Position numbers and translations under genes: made by a program
Source of the DNA: Rotaria macrura
Taxonomy: Eukaryota; Rotifera; Eurotatoria; Philodinida; Philodinidae
Direction of reading: 5' to 3'
DNA: 64,000 nucleotides
NCBI GenBank assembly: GCA_900239685.1
Contig: OENT01000743.1
Span: forward strand, 16,288 to 80,287
The notes under the pieces: generated by a model
Databases searched by the model: none
What the model saw: only the letters and a program-made list of their open reading frames with translations
Told to the model about the DNA's origin: nothing
In this document: piece by piece, positions 37,197-49,529 of the stretch
Position numbering within the stretch: the stretch's first letter is position 1
Layout: every line of letters starts with the position of its first letter

Positions 37197-38016
37197 TTAC
37201 AAGATGTGTGTAGTATTCGTCGGATTAAATGAACCAAAGAGTTCTCGATAAAATACTGATACAAATTTCCAAGCAGCAAAAACAATTAATGAAAATGATG
37301 TTATATGAATAAAAAGAAGTAAAAGAATATTTTTTTTCTTTTTCTCTGGTGGCATCAACGCTGGATAATCCAAAAATTGACATCTCAATAGATTCGTTTT
37401 TACTTCTTCATCCGTGTGTTTCATGACTTGTTCAATTTCTGCATTACTATCACACTGTCTTATTTTACGAATTGCTTCACTCGTAGCTATAATGAAGAAG
37501 TATTTCTACTTGTGCAATTGATCGTTGATCGTTCTCTTGATGAAGATGACTATATCGTATCATCAATTCTGGATCTTCAAAAGGTTACTCTTCAAGGTAT
37601 AGTACGACTATTAATAAGTGTAAGAGTGTTGGTCCCTGATAATAAAAAATATAATTTTTTTGCGGAGTTTCAAAACAATGGATCGATAAGCCAATACAAA
37701 TGCACCAATGCGTTATGGTGTGACACATGGATATGTCATAGCCGATTAAAACGTGAATCAAAAATATGTAATTCGCATATATTGTATAATGATTTATTCG
37801 AAACCAAAAGAGGGTCCAAGACCTGAAGGTATCAGGCACATTAATATACAATGAACCAGAGTAATAATCTTGTTTCAATATTTTATAATATTCGTCATTT
37901 AATAGTATGTGTTCAATACAATACCAACTAAGTGTCAGAAGTATAATATGAAGCGATAAAATTGACCATAATTTTCGTCTTTCAGAATTATTAATAAATC
38001 GATAGAAAGTCGACAT
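37197..38016 (-). pseudogene. Decayed membrane-protein gene
   Basis: From the ATG at 38016 an open frame reads a basic-hydrophobic start (FYRFINNSERRKLWSILSLH, then IILLTLSWYCIEHIL) and further hydrophobic stretches. An in-frame TAA sits at 37585. The same frame continues with coding-like text (PFEDPELMIRYSHLHQENDQ) to a TGA near 37480. A one-base shift then gives SEAIRKIRQCDSNAEIEQV, KHTDEEVKTNLLRCQFLDYP, a basic KKKK and a last membrane segment (ILLLLFIHITSFSLIVFAAW), with a stop at 37197. Two breaks in about 800 bp suggest a pseudogene. Alternatives are sequencing errors in homopolymers, or very short introns I did not find. At least three membrane segments. Family not recognised. Confidence 0.45.
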
Positions 38017-39489
38017 TGTCTTATCTACAAAGAAAATATCATAACAAACGATAGAGCAAAGCACTCTAAAAGAATGCTTAGTCAACTTGTTGTGGCTTGA
38101 AAATATGAAAAACAATGAAATCTTCGAGATTGTAAATGAGTTGATGTGGAGTTCAAACTTGTGGTAAATTCAAAATTCTCATACCGCTACCAAAGTGACT
38201 CTATCTGATATTGTACCAGACCATATCATATCATATACGATCAACCTGTAAAATCCCATCGGAGTTTGGGAGCCAGAATTACGAACGCATTCGACGGATG
38301 AATCCTATTTTCTTAATTAAGTGCTAATTAGTATCTGATAGCATTACTAGAGCTGGGTCAAAATTTAACGTGAGATTCCATCAAATTCTTACCGTAGGAT
38401 TCGAATCCGGGTATTGGAATGATTTTTCTGGGTATAGCTGTGGCATATATCTCTTATGAAGAAGAAAATACTGAGAGAGAAATAAGGGGAATAGAATAGA
38501 AACGAAAGTAAGGAGAGTGAAGAGATAGCAGAGGTCGAAGAGAGATATCAAGAGGGGATTCGAACAAATCTCGTTCTCATCATCACCATATTTAGCCTGC
38601 AAATAACTACTTTAGAAAGAATGCATTCTGTTCTAAACAAACCGTATTGGTCACAAAATCGATTTTACTATCATATGTGAAATTCTGTTTCGCAAGTAAA
38701 TATGTCAGATTCTGTAGGGTTGGCAGAGATGAAACCAGTGTCGGTCATCAAAAATTCAGATCGGCTCCATATCTGAAGGAGGCAGCAGAAATACTAAGGT
38801 ATTCATTGAAGACTCTTATGAGGGGCAGACGTCACTGGTGGTGTTTTTCACGATATATGGAGGAGAAGACAAGAAAAGTGTGTTTTCAACCGACGCAACT
38901 CGAAATATCGAACTCAGTTATTTTTCTGTTTGTATTTTACCACTTAGTCATAGTCTATTTTGCATAGTCCGTAACAGCGGAACACTGGGCTGTAATCATT
39001 GTTAGAAATTGTTATCTAATTACTACATGGTTCATATCTAATGAATTAGTGCTTACTTAATAAGAACTGTTTTAATGACTCCTATGCTGTGTAGTTGAGT
39101 ACAGATAGGATGAGCAGCGATTACTTTATTGCAAGCTAGGTATGGTTTATTTTGATAACTGGTATGATGAACTATACTCAGATGAGAATTCAATACTTTA
39201 GTGCTAATTCGATGAATATTCATTAGTTTAGTGCTATTCAAGAGATGTATAGATAGATGAGTATTCTACAGGTGAGGGTTTATTAAATCATGTTTCACAA
39301 CGTACTATTTTAGTTACTCGTATTCAAACTATTGGACTATAGATTCATCATTGAATGTTGAAAGAGAAAAAACGTTTTCATAAAAAAACACAGATCAACC
39401 AGAGAAAAAATATAAACAAAGAAAAACATCAGTAAACAAGATCTGAGTTCATGAAATAACAATGAACTATATCTGACGACAGTTTCTGA
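38017..39489. other. Spacer with possible decayed repeats
   Basis: 38220-38440 contains short ATCC/GGAT inverted motifs (AAATCCCATCGGAG, ACGGATGAATCC, GGATTCGAATCC) and AGAGCTGGGTCAAAA, which recalls the hAT-like end found at 59080. No terminal repeats can be paired confidently. ORFs here are unsupported. Confidence 0.35.
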
Positions 39490-40112
39490 TCACTTGGGGT
39501 TATTATCACCATGCTTTTTGATCTAAAACAATGCCGTAGAAAAGGTTGATTCATTATATATTTATGTTTCACTCACCAGTTTTTTAGCACAGTAATATAA
39601 GGATGTCGGCAATAACCAGCATGTCATAAAAAAGACAGGAGTGTGAGAAAATCAGGTAATAAAATGGAAATGGTTCCTAATAACGCTTGAATCAATGAAG
39701 TAATAAATAATCGGTTTGGACAAGGAAAATTAATTTGCCAAACAATTAAAGATATTAGATTAAACAAAGATATAACGAAAATACATTTCATTGAAGTTGT
39801 TTTCATTGAGTTTGAAATGTCTACTACCCAGGAGGAAGTTTACGGTCCACTGTTGTAAATCACTGCCACATCACCGTAAACCAGGTCCATGATTTACGAC
39901 CGTATTCTCACCGTATACGTACCGTATGCTGCCACCCGAGTAACTAACGCTGTGATAAGGAAAAAGACTTTTCGGCTATTGTAGTCTTTTACTAATCTAT
40001 TATGTTCTTTTTCTTGTTTAAAACGTACGTTTAACTTTCGCAATCGAATAATTTCTGCGTACAAATCTTGATATAATGATTCTTGCCGATTGATACTTGA
40101 ACGACGTGGCAT
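39490..40112 (-). pseudogene. Four-segment membrane protein gene, interrupted
   Basis: ATG at 40112 (MPRRSSINRQESLYQDLYAE) opens a basic, helical N-terminus, then a membrane segment (KVFFLITALV) that runs into a 116-bp insertion (39827-39942). Beyond it the frame resumes with MKCIFVISLFNLISLIVWQI and LFITSLIQALLGTISILLPD. A TGA follows at 39624. A one-base shift in the adjoining T-run gives a fourth segment (FMTCWLLPTSLYYCAKKL) ending at a good donor (39577, GTGAGT). A 54-bp intron joins exon 39522-39490 (IKKHGDNNPK, stop) in phase. The predicted four-span membrane protein of about 150 residues is not recognised. The insertion and the shift suggest loss of function; the shift could also be a sequencing error. 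Confidence 0.5.
39827..39942. mobile_element. Short insertion in a coding exon (116 bp)
   Basis: The insert begins CCCAGGAGGAAG and ends GCCACCCGAGTA. It is flanked by ACTA on both sides (39823-39826 and 39943-39946), which reads as a 4-bp target duplication. It is rich in ACGG/CCGT words (TTTACGGTCC, ACCGTAAACC, ACCGTATACG), like the element at 40641. Removing the insert and one ACTA leaves the membrane-protein frame open across the join. The termini are not clear inverted repeats. Confidence 0.5.
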
Positions 40113-40640
40113 AACTACTATTGACAAACAACAATGATGAACAAGAACGATTATCGAAATCACAGGTGCTATTATACGAAAAGAATCTTATCTAAATGAA
40201 TAGAACAAGTTATTAATGATGTAGTAATCGATACAGAACTTATTCTGCAGTAAAGAATAATTATGAAATAATAATCATAGAATTATTGACAAGAGAACAC
40301 AAAAGTCTCTGAATAAAGTTGAGAGGGATGAGTTTAGAAGAGTAGATATAAGCCTTGTCTACACTAGAAGAGTTAATGCTGAATTAAGGCAGTTCTGAGA
40401 GGTGCATTAAAGTTAATGCATGAATCGAGAAAGAACTTGATCAGCTAATTAGAACAATGAATGTGCCTCGATAAAGTAGCTTTTTCTCATTGATAGATAG
40501 ATCTTTACAACGCGATAAATGAACTATAGAAAGACAGAAGCGAAGACTTTTCGTGACCACTTGTTAGAATTGTTCATTTTGACAACATCATAGTGGACAC
40601 TTCTCAGTTCTGATTGATGCATTATACTTATAAGTGCAAC

Positions 40641-40943
40641 CACCCAGGTCAAACAGAACGATCCGTAAACGGTCGTATACGATGAAAACACGGCCCATAA
40701 CGGCGTCGTATTATCCCGTTTTAACAAGGTCAGTAATACGGCCGTATGATGTATCGAATACGATAGTATTACGCTGTCTTTACGAGGGTTTTACGGCGTA
40801 TATACGGTGTCCATGCACGTCCGTAATACTGACCTTGTTAAAACGCCATAGTACGGCTAAAAACGGTCGTTTAACCGTGGTATACGATTAAAAACGACCG
40901 TTTACGATACTGTAACGGTGGCCGTTTTGATTGACCTGGGCAG
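40641..40943. mobile_element. MITE-like element with terminal and internal inverted repeats
   Basis: Ends are CCCAGGTCAA at 40643 and TTGACCTGGG at 40931-40940, with similarity continuing inward (AACG/CGTT). A second, 24-bp inverted pair lies inside at 40719-40742 and 40821-40844, with one mismatch. The body is packed with ACGG/CCGT words, unlike the AT-rich flanks. No transposase frame is present. A target duplication was not identified. Confidence 0.72.
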
Positions 40944-41140
40944 GTGAATGAATCCGATACTGAATCTCATCAGATGTGATAGTAGGATTCAATAAAATCC
41001 AACACTAAGGATCTTAATGTCGGATCACAACCAGGAATCCGATGGGATTTCGTCGGATTAGAGATAGTCCGATTGACGCATGATCGGATCCAATTGTTAG
41101 AATGATCCTTCTGGGTTATTGAAAATGGGTTTACTCTGAT
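40944..41140. repeat. ATCCGAT/GGATT-rich decayed repeat
   Basis: Many copies of GGATT and AATCC words in both orientations (GATTCAATAAAATCC, AATCCGATGGGATTTCGTCG, GATCGGATCC) directly abut the MITE-like element. It looks like an older inverted-repeat insertion whose ends cannot be fixed by eye. Confidence 0.4.
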
Positions 41141-43305
41141 CCAATGAAGTGGTAGGAAATATTATATTGTTCAATATAAGAGGTCGCCACAGTCTGGCCC
41201 CATATCCATTCTTTTAGGTTACAGTCGCCGAATGAGTTTCGAGTCGAGACTCTCGGCTAGACCATCGCGGAAAACATCTAATTATTTTATTATCACATGT
41301 AATAACTGTCTGAGATTCTGAAAAATATCAGTTTAATATAGAGTACTATATTTTATCATCAATAATTTACAACAGTTATTATGATTCTAGAAAGGGCTAT
41401 GATAACTAGATAGTAAGTAGATCAGTAGCCTATTCAAATAATATGCATCTAATGATTTTCGATTTCTTCTCTGTAGCATATTGTCAAAGCATTGAAAAAC
41501 TCGTTTTGTGTTTGGATCATTCTATACGTGAAACTTACGTATCATTTTTTTTTGATAGGGAACACGCGAAACTATAAGAGATCTTCTCATTCTTATCTAT
41601 TTAAATTGGCGTCCTTCTTCACTGACATGAAAACGTCAAATTGAACTACTCAATACAATTCACAAGCTTAACACTCGTGAAATATACGAGAATCACTAGA
41701 GCATGGTTTGTCATTTGGAATTTATCTGGATATTATGAAAGGTCACAAGATACGAAAGATTTTTTAGTTGCTTTTTTATTTATCAGTATTTTCTTTTTCT
41801 TCGAATATCTTGTGAAACAAAACAGTATGTCGATTCGGTAGACGAACTTGAACAATGCATTTTACTAAGCACTACAATGATAGATCTAAGAAAAGCGAAA
41901 GTTTATCTAATTTTATACAAATAATAATTAGCTTTAAAAGTAGTTTAGCCGTGAATGCTTTCAAATTTCAAACGATTGGATTCTAATTGCGATATTTTTC
42001 TATCATTGTTACTTTTACTGATCAACTTATTGAATCATAGTTTGATCTTATTCAGTTTATTTGGTATTGATTGGTATTTTCTTCTCTGCTACATATTAAA
42101 GGATCACTTACTATATCATCAACGAGTAGCTGATATTTAACAATAACGATGACATCTATTTCTTCATTATTCATGGTGCTAATATAGTAAGCTGGTAGTC
42201 AAATGATCATAGTAGTCATCCATCAAATGAACTTGTCTTTAATTGAAAACAAATGTCATAATAGTTGTTCTGATCAGATCAATATTCATTTTTCATCTAA
42301 TATTGTACAATTCATCGATGAAAACCCATCAATCACACGATAAGCTCCATGATGTTCGACATTTCAAGAAATGATTCGTAAATTTCTTTCGTTTTATCGT
42401 GATTATATATCATTCCATGTGCAAATCTATTCATCAAGTGTGATTTACTGTTTTGCTCATCGACATGACTAGAAACAGTAATTCTAAAAATCTCTTTTCT
42501 TTAAATGTACTTGTTTAGTTCTTATTTGAATGGAATCATAACTACTGTAACAGATTATGTCGTTTCGTTGTTGCTATCGATATTGATAATCTATTCGTTT
42601 CATTTATCAAGACATATTCTCTATGTCAATTGCTAGAGTAAAGTCTTCTTTTCATAGTAAATGTTCCCTTGACAACATAGCTGTACATGAGATCATTACT
42701 AGCGATGATCCAAAGAAGTATAAAAATTCGAGCCTTTTACTTCACATTTGAAAATCTAATAAAATCTCATGTAAAATTTATATTGTTCTTTCTCTAATTT
42801 ACTGTAAACCCAAGAAGAATGAGTGGAAGTCAAGTCATAATTAGAATCCTTTTTTAGAATATGATCAGTAGAATCGCTTCGGATTCAGATTCAATCAACT
42901 TTGAAATGAACTCGACAATCTTTAGATTGTTCTAGATTAACCTCGGACACTCTTAATATCCTATTCAATTCATGAATAATATCCTTCGGAAGCTCAAAAT
43001 AGAAAAAAATTGGAAAAAATCATCTTACAGTACGTAAACAACATTTGCAGAAAACCAATGTAAATGAACGACTAAACGATACATATAGATTAATAAGTAA
43101 AACTCTACTCTTTCTTCAATGTGTCATTACAGCACATCATTATTATCACACTTCAATTCGACATGTGAGCATTTGTGAGAAGAAAACAAATCGATCAATG
43201 TCATAGATAACAAAAAAATATATATTTATTTCTTCAAGAAAATATTTCACACAAAGCTTTTCAAATGATTCTTTTTTCAAAGAAAAACTTCTATGAAAAT
43301 AGTTA
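41141..43305. other. Intergenic, no recognisable gene
   Basis: AT-rich downstream flank of the histidine phosphatase gene. Short hydrophobic ORFs (41641-41841, 41955-42140, plus) lack any support. GC rises locally at 41190-41280, but no tRNA fold was recognised. Confidence 0.45.
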
Positions 43306-44711
43306 TTATCGGAAAAATCTCCATTCGAATGGTTCAACTGCTGCATATTTATTTGGTAAAATCGGAGGTTTGGCTGCTTTCCATGTTCCATCGACTTGTT
43401 TAGCAACACAATGCATTGATAAATATGGAACACGTAAAACAAGAAATTTCAAATCATTAATCCGTGGTTGACCACCGGTTAATTGTCGAGTACACACTTC
43501 AATGGTCGGTGCCTGAATCATAATGCTTATTGTTAACATGCAAAATAACAACAATAAAAAAAAAAGGATTAAGGACTTAAACTTACATGTCCAACAATGA
43601 GTAGATTTCCTCCGTCGCCTTCATGATTTTTAAGAATAGATTTGGTGATGAGATGACTTCGAGTATAAAACATTAATTCATCTTCGTCTTTTCTAAGACT
43701 TTCAATCGGATAAAATGGTTTATATGTTTTATCAACTTTATATCCATTTTGAGTTAGTTCATCTAAATCAAGAAACGGCCATTTTACCGGTACAACAGGA
43801 TACCATTTAAGAAATTCGAATAGACACGGTTCAATACGTATTGGTGTTCTATCACGCATTTGAAGACCTTCAAGGATTTTATCAGCTGTTTGTACACATC
43901 GTAAGGCAGGGGACGAATAAACATGATCAATTTTAATACCTTGAGCAACAAGCTCTTCACCAACAATTTTACATTGATGTAAACCTAATTCAGTCAACGG
44001 TGGATCGAATAGAAAATCTTTTAGATCTTTTCGTTTGACCATTTTTTTCGGTAGATTTAAATTAAATCGTCGATATGCACCTGTCGTTTTATCGAATACT
44101 TGATCGAGCCAATTAGCACCAAAGGTTGAATCCACTCTTTCACCATGACGAATAACAAAAATTTTTTGTGGTTCATGCTGAGCTAATGAAGAAGACTGTT
44201 GATGAATCGTTTGAAGGTTATTTGCTTTTTTATAACGTAATGAAGTATGACGAGTTAGTGGACTATTATTTTGATCTTGTTGAAATGTTGTGCTACTCTG
44301 TGTCTGTTGTTGTTGTTGTGTTTGCTGTATATGTGAATGAATATTACCGATTATTGATAAGTACTGTTGATGAGCGAGAATAGAATCAGACAAGCGTTTT
44401 TGGGTTTTTCGTGTATCATATAATTGAAATGAATTTTTTTCGCGTAGTGATACTGTCTTGTAAAGATTTTCAAGGAACATTTTCTGTTGGGGAGTTTCGT
44501 TTGTTGGAGCTGTTGACGAATCATTTCCGTTGGTATTCATATTAGTCGGCGAGATTTTAATTGGTGTCGGTGCTATCAATCCAACGGCAGCAGTACCGAT
44601 AAAATTTAATAGATTATAATGAGTTTGTTGTTGACCAACTGTATTTATATCAGAAACTGAAACTGGTGTCGTAGCAAATTGAATCGACGCATTTGAATAC
44701 ATATTAGTCAT
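43306..44711 (-). CDS. STS/UBASH3-type histidine phosphatase with Gln-rich N-terminus
   Basis: Two exons, 44711-43587 and 43512-43306, split by a 74-bp intron after VGH; 443 residues. Residues 1-185 are Asn/Gln/Thr/Ser-rich with a poly-Gln patch (QQTQQQQQTQ) and a hydrophobic stretch (LLNFIGTAAVGLIAPTPI). The rest is a branch-2 histidine phosphatase domain. It has the phospho-acceptor motif IRHGERVDSTFGANWLDQ, then FDPPLTELGLHQC, SSPALRCVQTADKILEGLQ (Arg and acid residues) and the second catalytic His in LLIVGHAPTIEVCTRQL. The end (PPILPNKY...FEWRFF) matches the STS-1/STS-2 C-terminus. Animal STS proteins dephosphorylate tyrosine kinases and have UBA and SH3 domains; both are absent here, so targeting must differ. 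Catalytic residues appear intact. Confidence 0.9.
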
Positions 44712-47700
44712 AAAAAACTTTTTTTATATTCGCTATTATTCCATATCGATCTATAAAAAATGCAATCTATGAAAAAAAAAGCTACATACATGTTGATATG
44801 TATTCTGATTATTCGATGTAATTTACGGTTATCTGTCTGCATTTATAGAAAGACACGCTCAAGAGAAGGTCATAAAATAATGAAGAGATAAATGAAGTGT
44901 GAACTACAGCGGGTTGTGTATAGGCGACAAATTTTTTGGCGAGTAGCAATCATATAGGTTACTATGTATTGAGATTTTTTTCGTTCGTAATCAATAAGGA
45001 TAATGGTTATATCTATGGATAGTAAGTGTTCTAATTACTTCAGGGTGCATATATATACATATATATATACATGAAGGCTGATTGTTGATCTTATATTTTT
45101 TCAAAGTTTCAGATAAAAATGTATGTATATATCTTGATCGAATAGTTATACGATTGAATGAATAACGACAGTTATAGGCAACGAGAGCGAAGAGCAAAAG
45201 TGTGTGAGGTTAATATTATCTTATGAAATACAAGTGAAGGTTTTTCGCACACTGACACCACGTTCAAATGAACAAGAACGATGCAATCATATTATATTGC
45301 CTATATGATGTAAAGAAAAAAAGAAAACGACAAATTATCTCGATTAATTTGTTTCCTTGACTATATAAACAACACAATGATATATATCAGATCTGTATCG
45401 ATCAATAAAAATTTGTCACTTTCTTTTTTTATCTATATCTTTGTACTTTATCGGCAAGCAATCATCAAATCAAGGCAACACGAAGAAAAGAAAACGAGTA
45501 TCCAGTCACATCGAACCTTAGCCGTAGAATATTTGAAAGCCAAATAAATCGATTGATGATCAATCAGTCGGTCACATGCGTGCCTAGAACTAAAATAAAA
45601 TAAATTAATTAATTATAAGTAATGTCTACGCATCCTTTAGATAAAGTGCCTCACTAAATATTTTTCTATTGAAATAAAACGAACAGCTGAATAGAAATTT
45701 ATTGAAAACAGATTTTCAAAAAGATTAAAGTATCTCTATTCGAACAGAATCGAAATTCATCAAATGAATGTTTAATTTAAAATCATTCAGTTCGTAACGA
45801 TTCCTGATTACTTTACCATCATAGCATAGTCTTGGGAATGAATTGTATAACTGAATCTATTATATGTTCACAAGAAAATATAGGTGTCGACAAAAATTGT
45901 ATAGTATCACTTTTTAAAATTGTATAGTTCATGTCGATTTTTATATGACAGAACTGACCACAGGTTCTGTTCTAAGAGATTTCCAGTTCGAAAAACTTGA
46001 ACTCTAAGTATAGCAAAGTCTAAAAATGTAGCGAATAGCGTCGACTAATAAAGTCTTGTACGAGAAGATCACTTTCGGATTATGCTTGGAACATAATTCT
46101 CAGAACATTCTTGAAAATCAATGATTTGTTTATGAAATTTTGCAAAACTAAAATTATTTTCTCAAAGTTCTGACTTCGTTTTTATTTTCTGAAAGCATTT
46201 ATAAGAAACAGATAAGGGAAATAAGTTTTGACGCACCAAAAGGTCGGTCTACAAGTATTCTATTTTTAAATAAAAGTAAAGATCTGAATTCTAGTAAGCA
46301 GAAAAAATGCAAGTCCAATGGATGCAAGTCATAGACGAAAATTTCCATCCTACTTTCCTTTTTCTCTCATATGTCTATGAAAAGCGTTAGCTTATATGTG
46401 ATTGATGCGTGTCAAATACGAAGAGATACTGTTTCAAATTTATGTCGACTGTCTTTTTTAATACAAGTAGTATTTAAGTCGGAAATTGATTTATAATTTA
46501 CTAGATAACAACAGATTACTGCTGAAAAATAATATTTCTATCTAGCATGCTAACGATCGATCCCAGAGGTTCACCACTACCCGATCGAATTGAATGTTCA
46601 ATGAAAATATTTCGAAGTTATTTCCATCATTTTTCTTTTATCTACTTTCCCATAGTTCCTTGCATGTAAAACATGATATACATATTTATATAATAAAAAA
46701 AAAAACATGATCAATAAGTCAGTCTCTGTTGCAACTATGAATAACTATGCTTCATTTTCTAGTCTTTCCCATTCTTCATCCTCTCAATACTACTCGCAAG
46801 GCAACCTATCTTCATTTTCGGACTTTCTTTGCTTTTTCAACTTTGCACGTCGTCTTTTTCGATGTTTACAATCAAACTTTTTGTCAACGCATCATCTTCA
46901 TTATACAATTAATCTATAAGCTAACTTCGAATTCCCAAATCATCGTTGGAATATGAAATTTACTATGAAGAGTAAGAGTGGGTTTAAATCAGAACACTCT
47001 CGAACACATTTGGTATTAAATATCAATGTGAAATAAGGTATCGAGGATTCATAGAAATAGACATCAAATCTAAGTATTGGTATCTATCTGATTTTCACTT
47101 ACAATCGGAAAGCAGTGCGTGTTTTATTGAATATTGATGAACCGATGAAATGGTCGAGTTTTATCAGCAAAGAAAACCTTTTAACAAATGGAATTAAGTA
47201 CACATGTTTCTACACATGGCACAACAACACAGAACATCAGCATATAATTATATCTGTTTCTTGTCTGTATTTGAACTAAAATATTCTGTCAAATAAAATC
47301 ATGAAGAAATTGAATTACTTAAGAACAAAAACAAAAGTTCCCTGACAAATGGAATAACGACATAGTGTTGATGACGAGAATATTTATTTCTAATTTTAGA
47401 GTACTATAATTATGATTTACGAGTAAGGATAAGATATTCTTTATAAATTTCTTGTAAAAATCAATGTAGTTTGTAAAGAATACGAATCGCGTTAATTACC
47501 ACAATAAAACTAAATGTGTACCGGGCAACGTATTCAACCGCATAGGTAAAGAAGTCTACTATGAAACTATCAGTTTGATTTTTATTTTATTTGTAATATT
47601 CTTATTCGTTCATATAAAATGAATTGAATTTGGAGAGAAATATATTTTAAGTTTTGAATTCAGTGAACGTACATTGAAATTTTAGAGTATAATCTCAATA

Positions 47701-49529
47701 AATCATGGTGCTCAACTAGTTTAAATAAATGCCACGGTAACTTATTCGTTCTACTCAACATGTAATTTGACTCGTTTCTTCTATTGTTTGCTTTTTTCAA
47801 GAATTGACGTTGTCTAATTATTATTTAAACTGTGATCATGCGAAATTGCTCAATGTATTCTTGTAAATGTTTATAGTGATTGTGTAGTTCTATGATATAT
47901 AGTAATATTTCATGCAATAAATATATATTGGATAGCGGAATGTTGATTGTGTTCTTAATTAACATACTTCTATAGATTGTTGATAGACAAATGAATTATG
48001 CGAAGATCTAGATCGTAATACGAACCGTTGTCAGAATGAACATACTAATCATAGTTATCAATTATTGTTATCATAGTAACGTATTACAACACGACTAATT
48101 ATGTGCCGTATGCCTCACACTTTATTACAATCCACTAGCATATATTCATTAATAGAATACAATTTTTTTATCTCAAGTCTGTGTTCAAGTTGATAACATT
48201 TTCATTAGTTAGTTGACAGAAAGTTGTTGTTGCAGTTCATCAGTGAAAATCTATGAAAAACTTCAGACACAATATTCAAGTAATTTGAATTGTCCTTATT
48301 TAGTTATAATACGATATCTTTGAAAGAGTTTATCATCGTCGAAACAAGAATGCATCACATTATTAGTGAATGATGGATTGATAATCTGTAGATATTTTTG
48401 CTACAAATCTTTAAAGTTTCATAGATTTTCAAACAAAAATTAAAACTGAATAGATACAAATTGATTCGATAGTAAGTAGGTTTATAAAATGAACTCGAGT
48501 TTATCGAATTATCGACCCATATTAATTTCATTTCGCCAACATTGACTACTAATATTGTCTATTTTGTGATTCGTTTTAAATTATTGGACTGTCAATAATT
48601 AAACACAGATGTAAGTTTGTCAAATTAATAAATGTGCTGCGCCTGCCGGTTTCAATTCAATGGACGAAAAGATCACTTTTTCTCTTCATAAGAAACTCAT
48701 TCCACAACAGTATCCATGTTTTCTAGTAAGTACCTGATTTTGTTGGTTCATGCACACTATATGAAGGTATTTTTTGAGTGAAATTCATTTGTCGTAATGA
48801 TGAAAAGGGTATTCAGAGATTAACTAATTTAATTTCAACGTCCTTGGATAAAATACAACGCCCATACTTTAATCTTACAAGTTATACAGTCATCTTTGAC
48901 AAGTCAATGATGCCTACTAGTCTAGAATCATTCGACCTATCATATACTGACTACATTGTCTGCCATCATATTCAACGTGGGTGTAAGTGTGTATGAATTT
49001 CCTTGTCCGTTCGGGTATGAGTGTGAAGGGGCTTTTGGTGGGTTTCGGTGTGGGCGCGTTTCGTATTAGAAGGATTCAAAGCATTACACGACACTTTTCG
49101 ACTACCGCTCCAAGGAGGTGAAGGTGGATGTCTCCTCTTCATTCGTATCAATGCACACTCACATCCATGCTTACACGCTATTTTGAATTCAGTAGCTTAG
49201 CATCTAATACAAAACCGAAGTGTAAAATTATTTTGACTGAATAGTCATTTTTAATTGAAATTCCTGAACCTAGAAGCTTTATCATATAGCAGAGCAGAGC
49301 ACAGGTACAATTATAGATGTTCACATGGTAAGTAGTGAAAGAATGAAATGAAAATCCATGCTCATTTCTAAATTGTTTCTGATCCACTCATCAATCTTAC
49401 ATTCACATTTCATATCATATCTCGTCCGTGCAAACTGCCACAACATCCCTTCATTGAAAAGAATAGTTGTTTCCTCTGTGCATGAGTTGAATTTATTTGC
49501 ATTAGATAATTTGAAGTATACATATGATA
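44712..49529. other. Long gene-poor stretch
   Basis: 4.8 kb of AT-rich DNA with no ORF having family signal or splice-consistent joins. 46707-46956 (plus) is a compositional shadow. A TA/ATAC-rich tract lies at 45048-45075. The right end carries a TG-rich tract, listed separately. Confidence 0.45.
48980..49075 (+). repeat. TG-rich tract
   Basis: Consists of GTGGGTGTAAGTGTG, GTATGAGTGTGAAGGGGC, GGTGGGTTTCGGTGTGGG and similar words, strand-biased for G and T. It resembles 55835-55930 in style. Bdelloid telomeres are reported as TGTGGG-type repeats; this tract is irregular, so only a loose likeness can be claimed. Confidence 0.5.

Noticed and set aside
38381..38420. GGATTCGAATCC motif suggesting a tRNA T-arm
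   Set aside because: No acceptor stem, D-arm or anticodon arm can be drawn around it; it fits the nearby ATCC/GGAT inverted repeats.
46707..46956. Two overlapping plus ORFs with Ser/Phe-rich sequence
   Set aside because: Both frames are open over the same bases, which is a composition effect; no splice or domain support.
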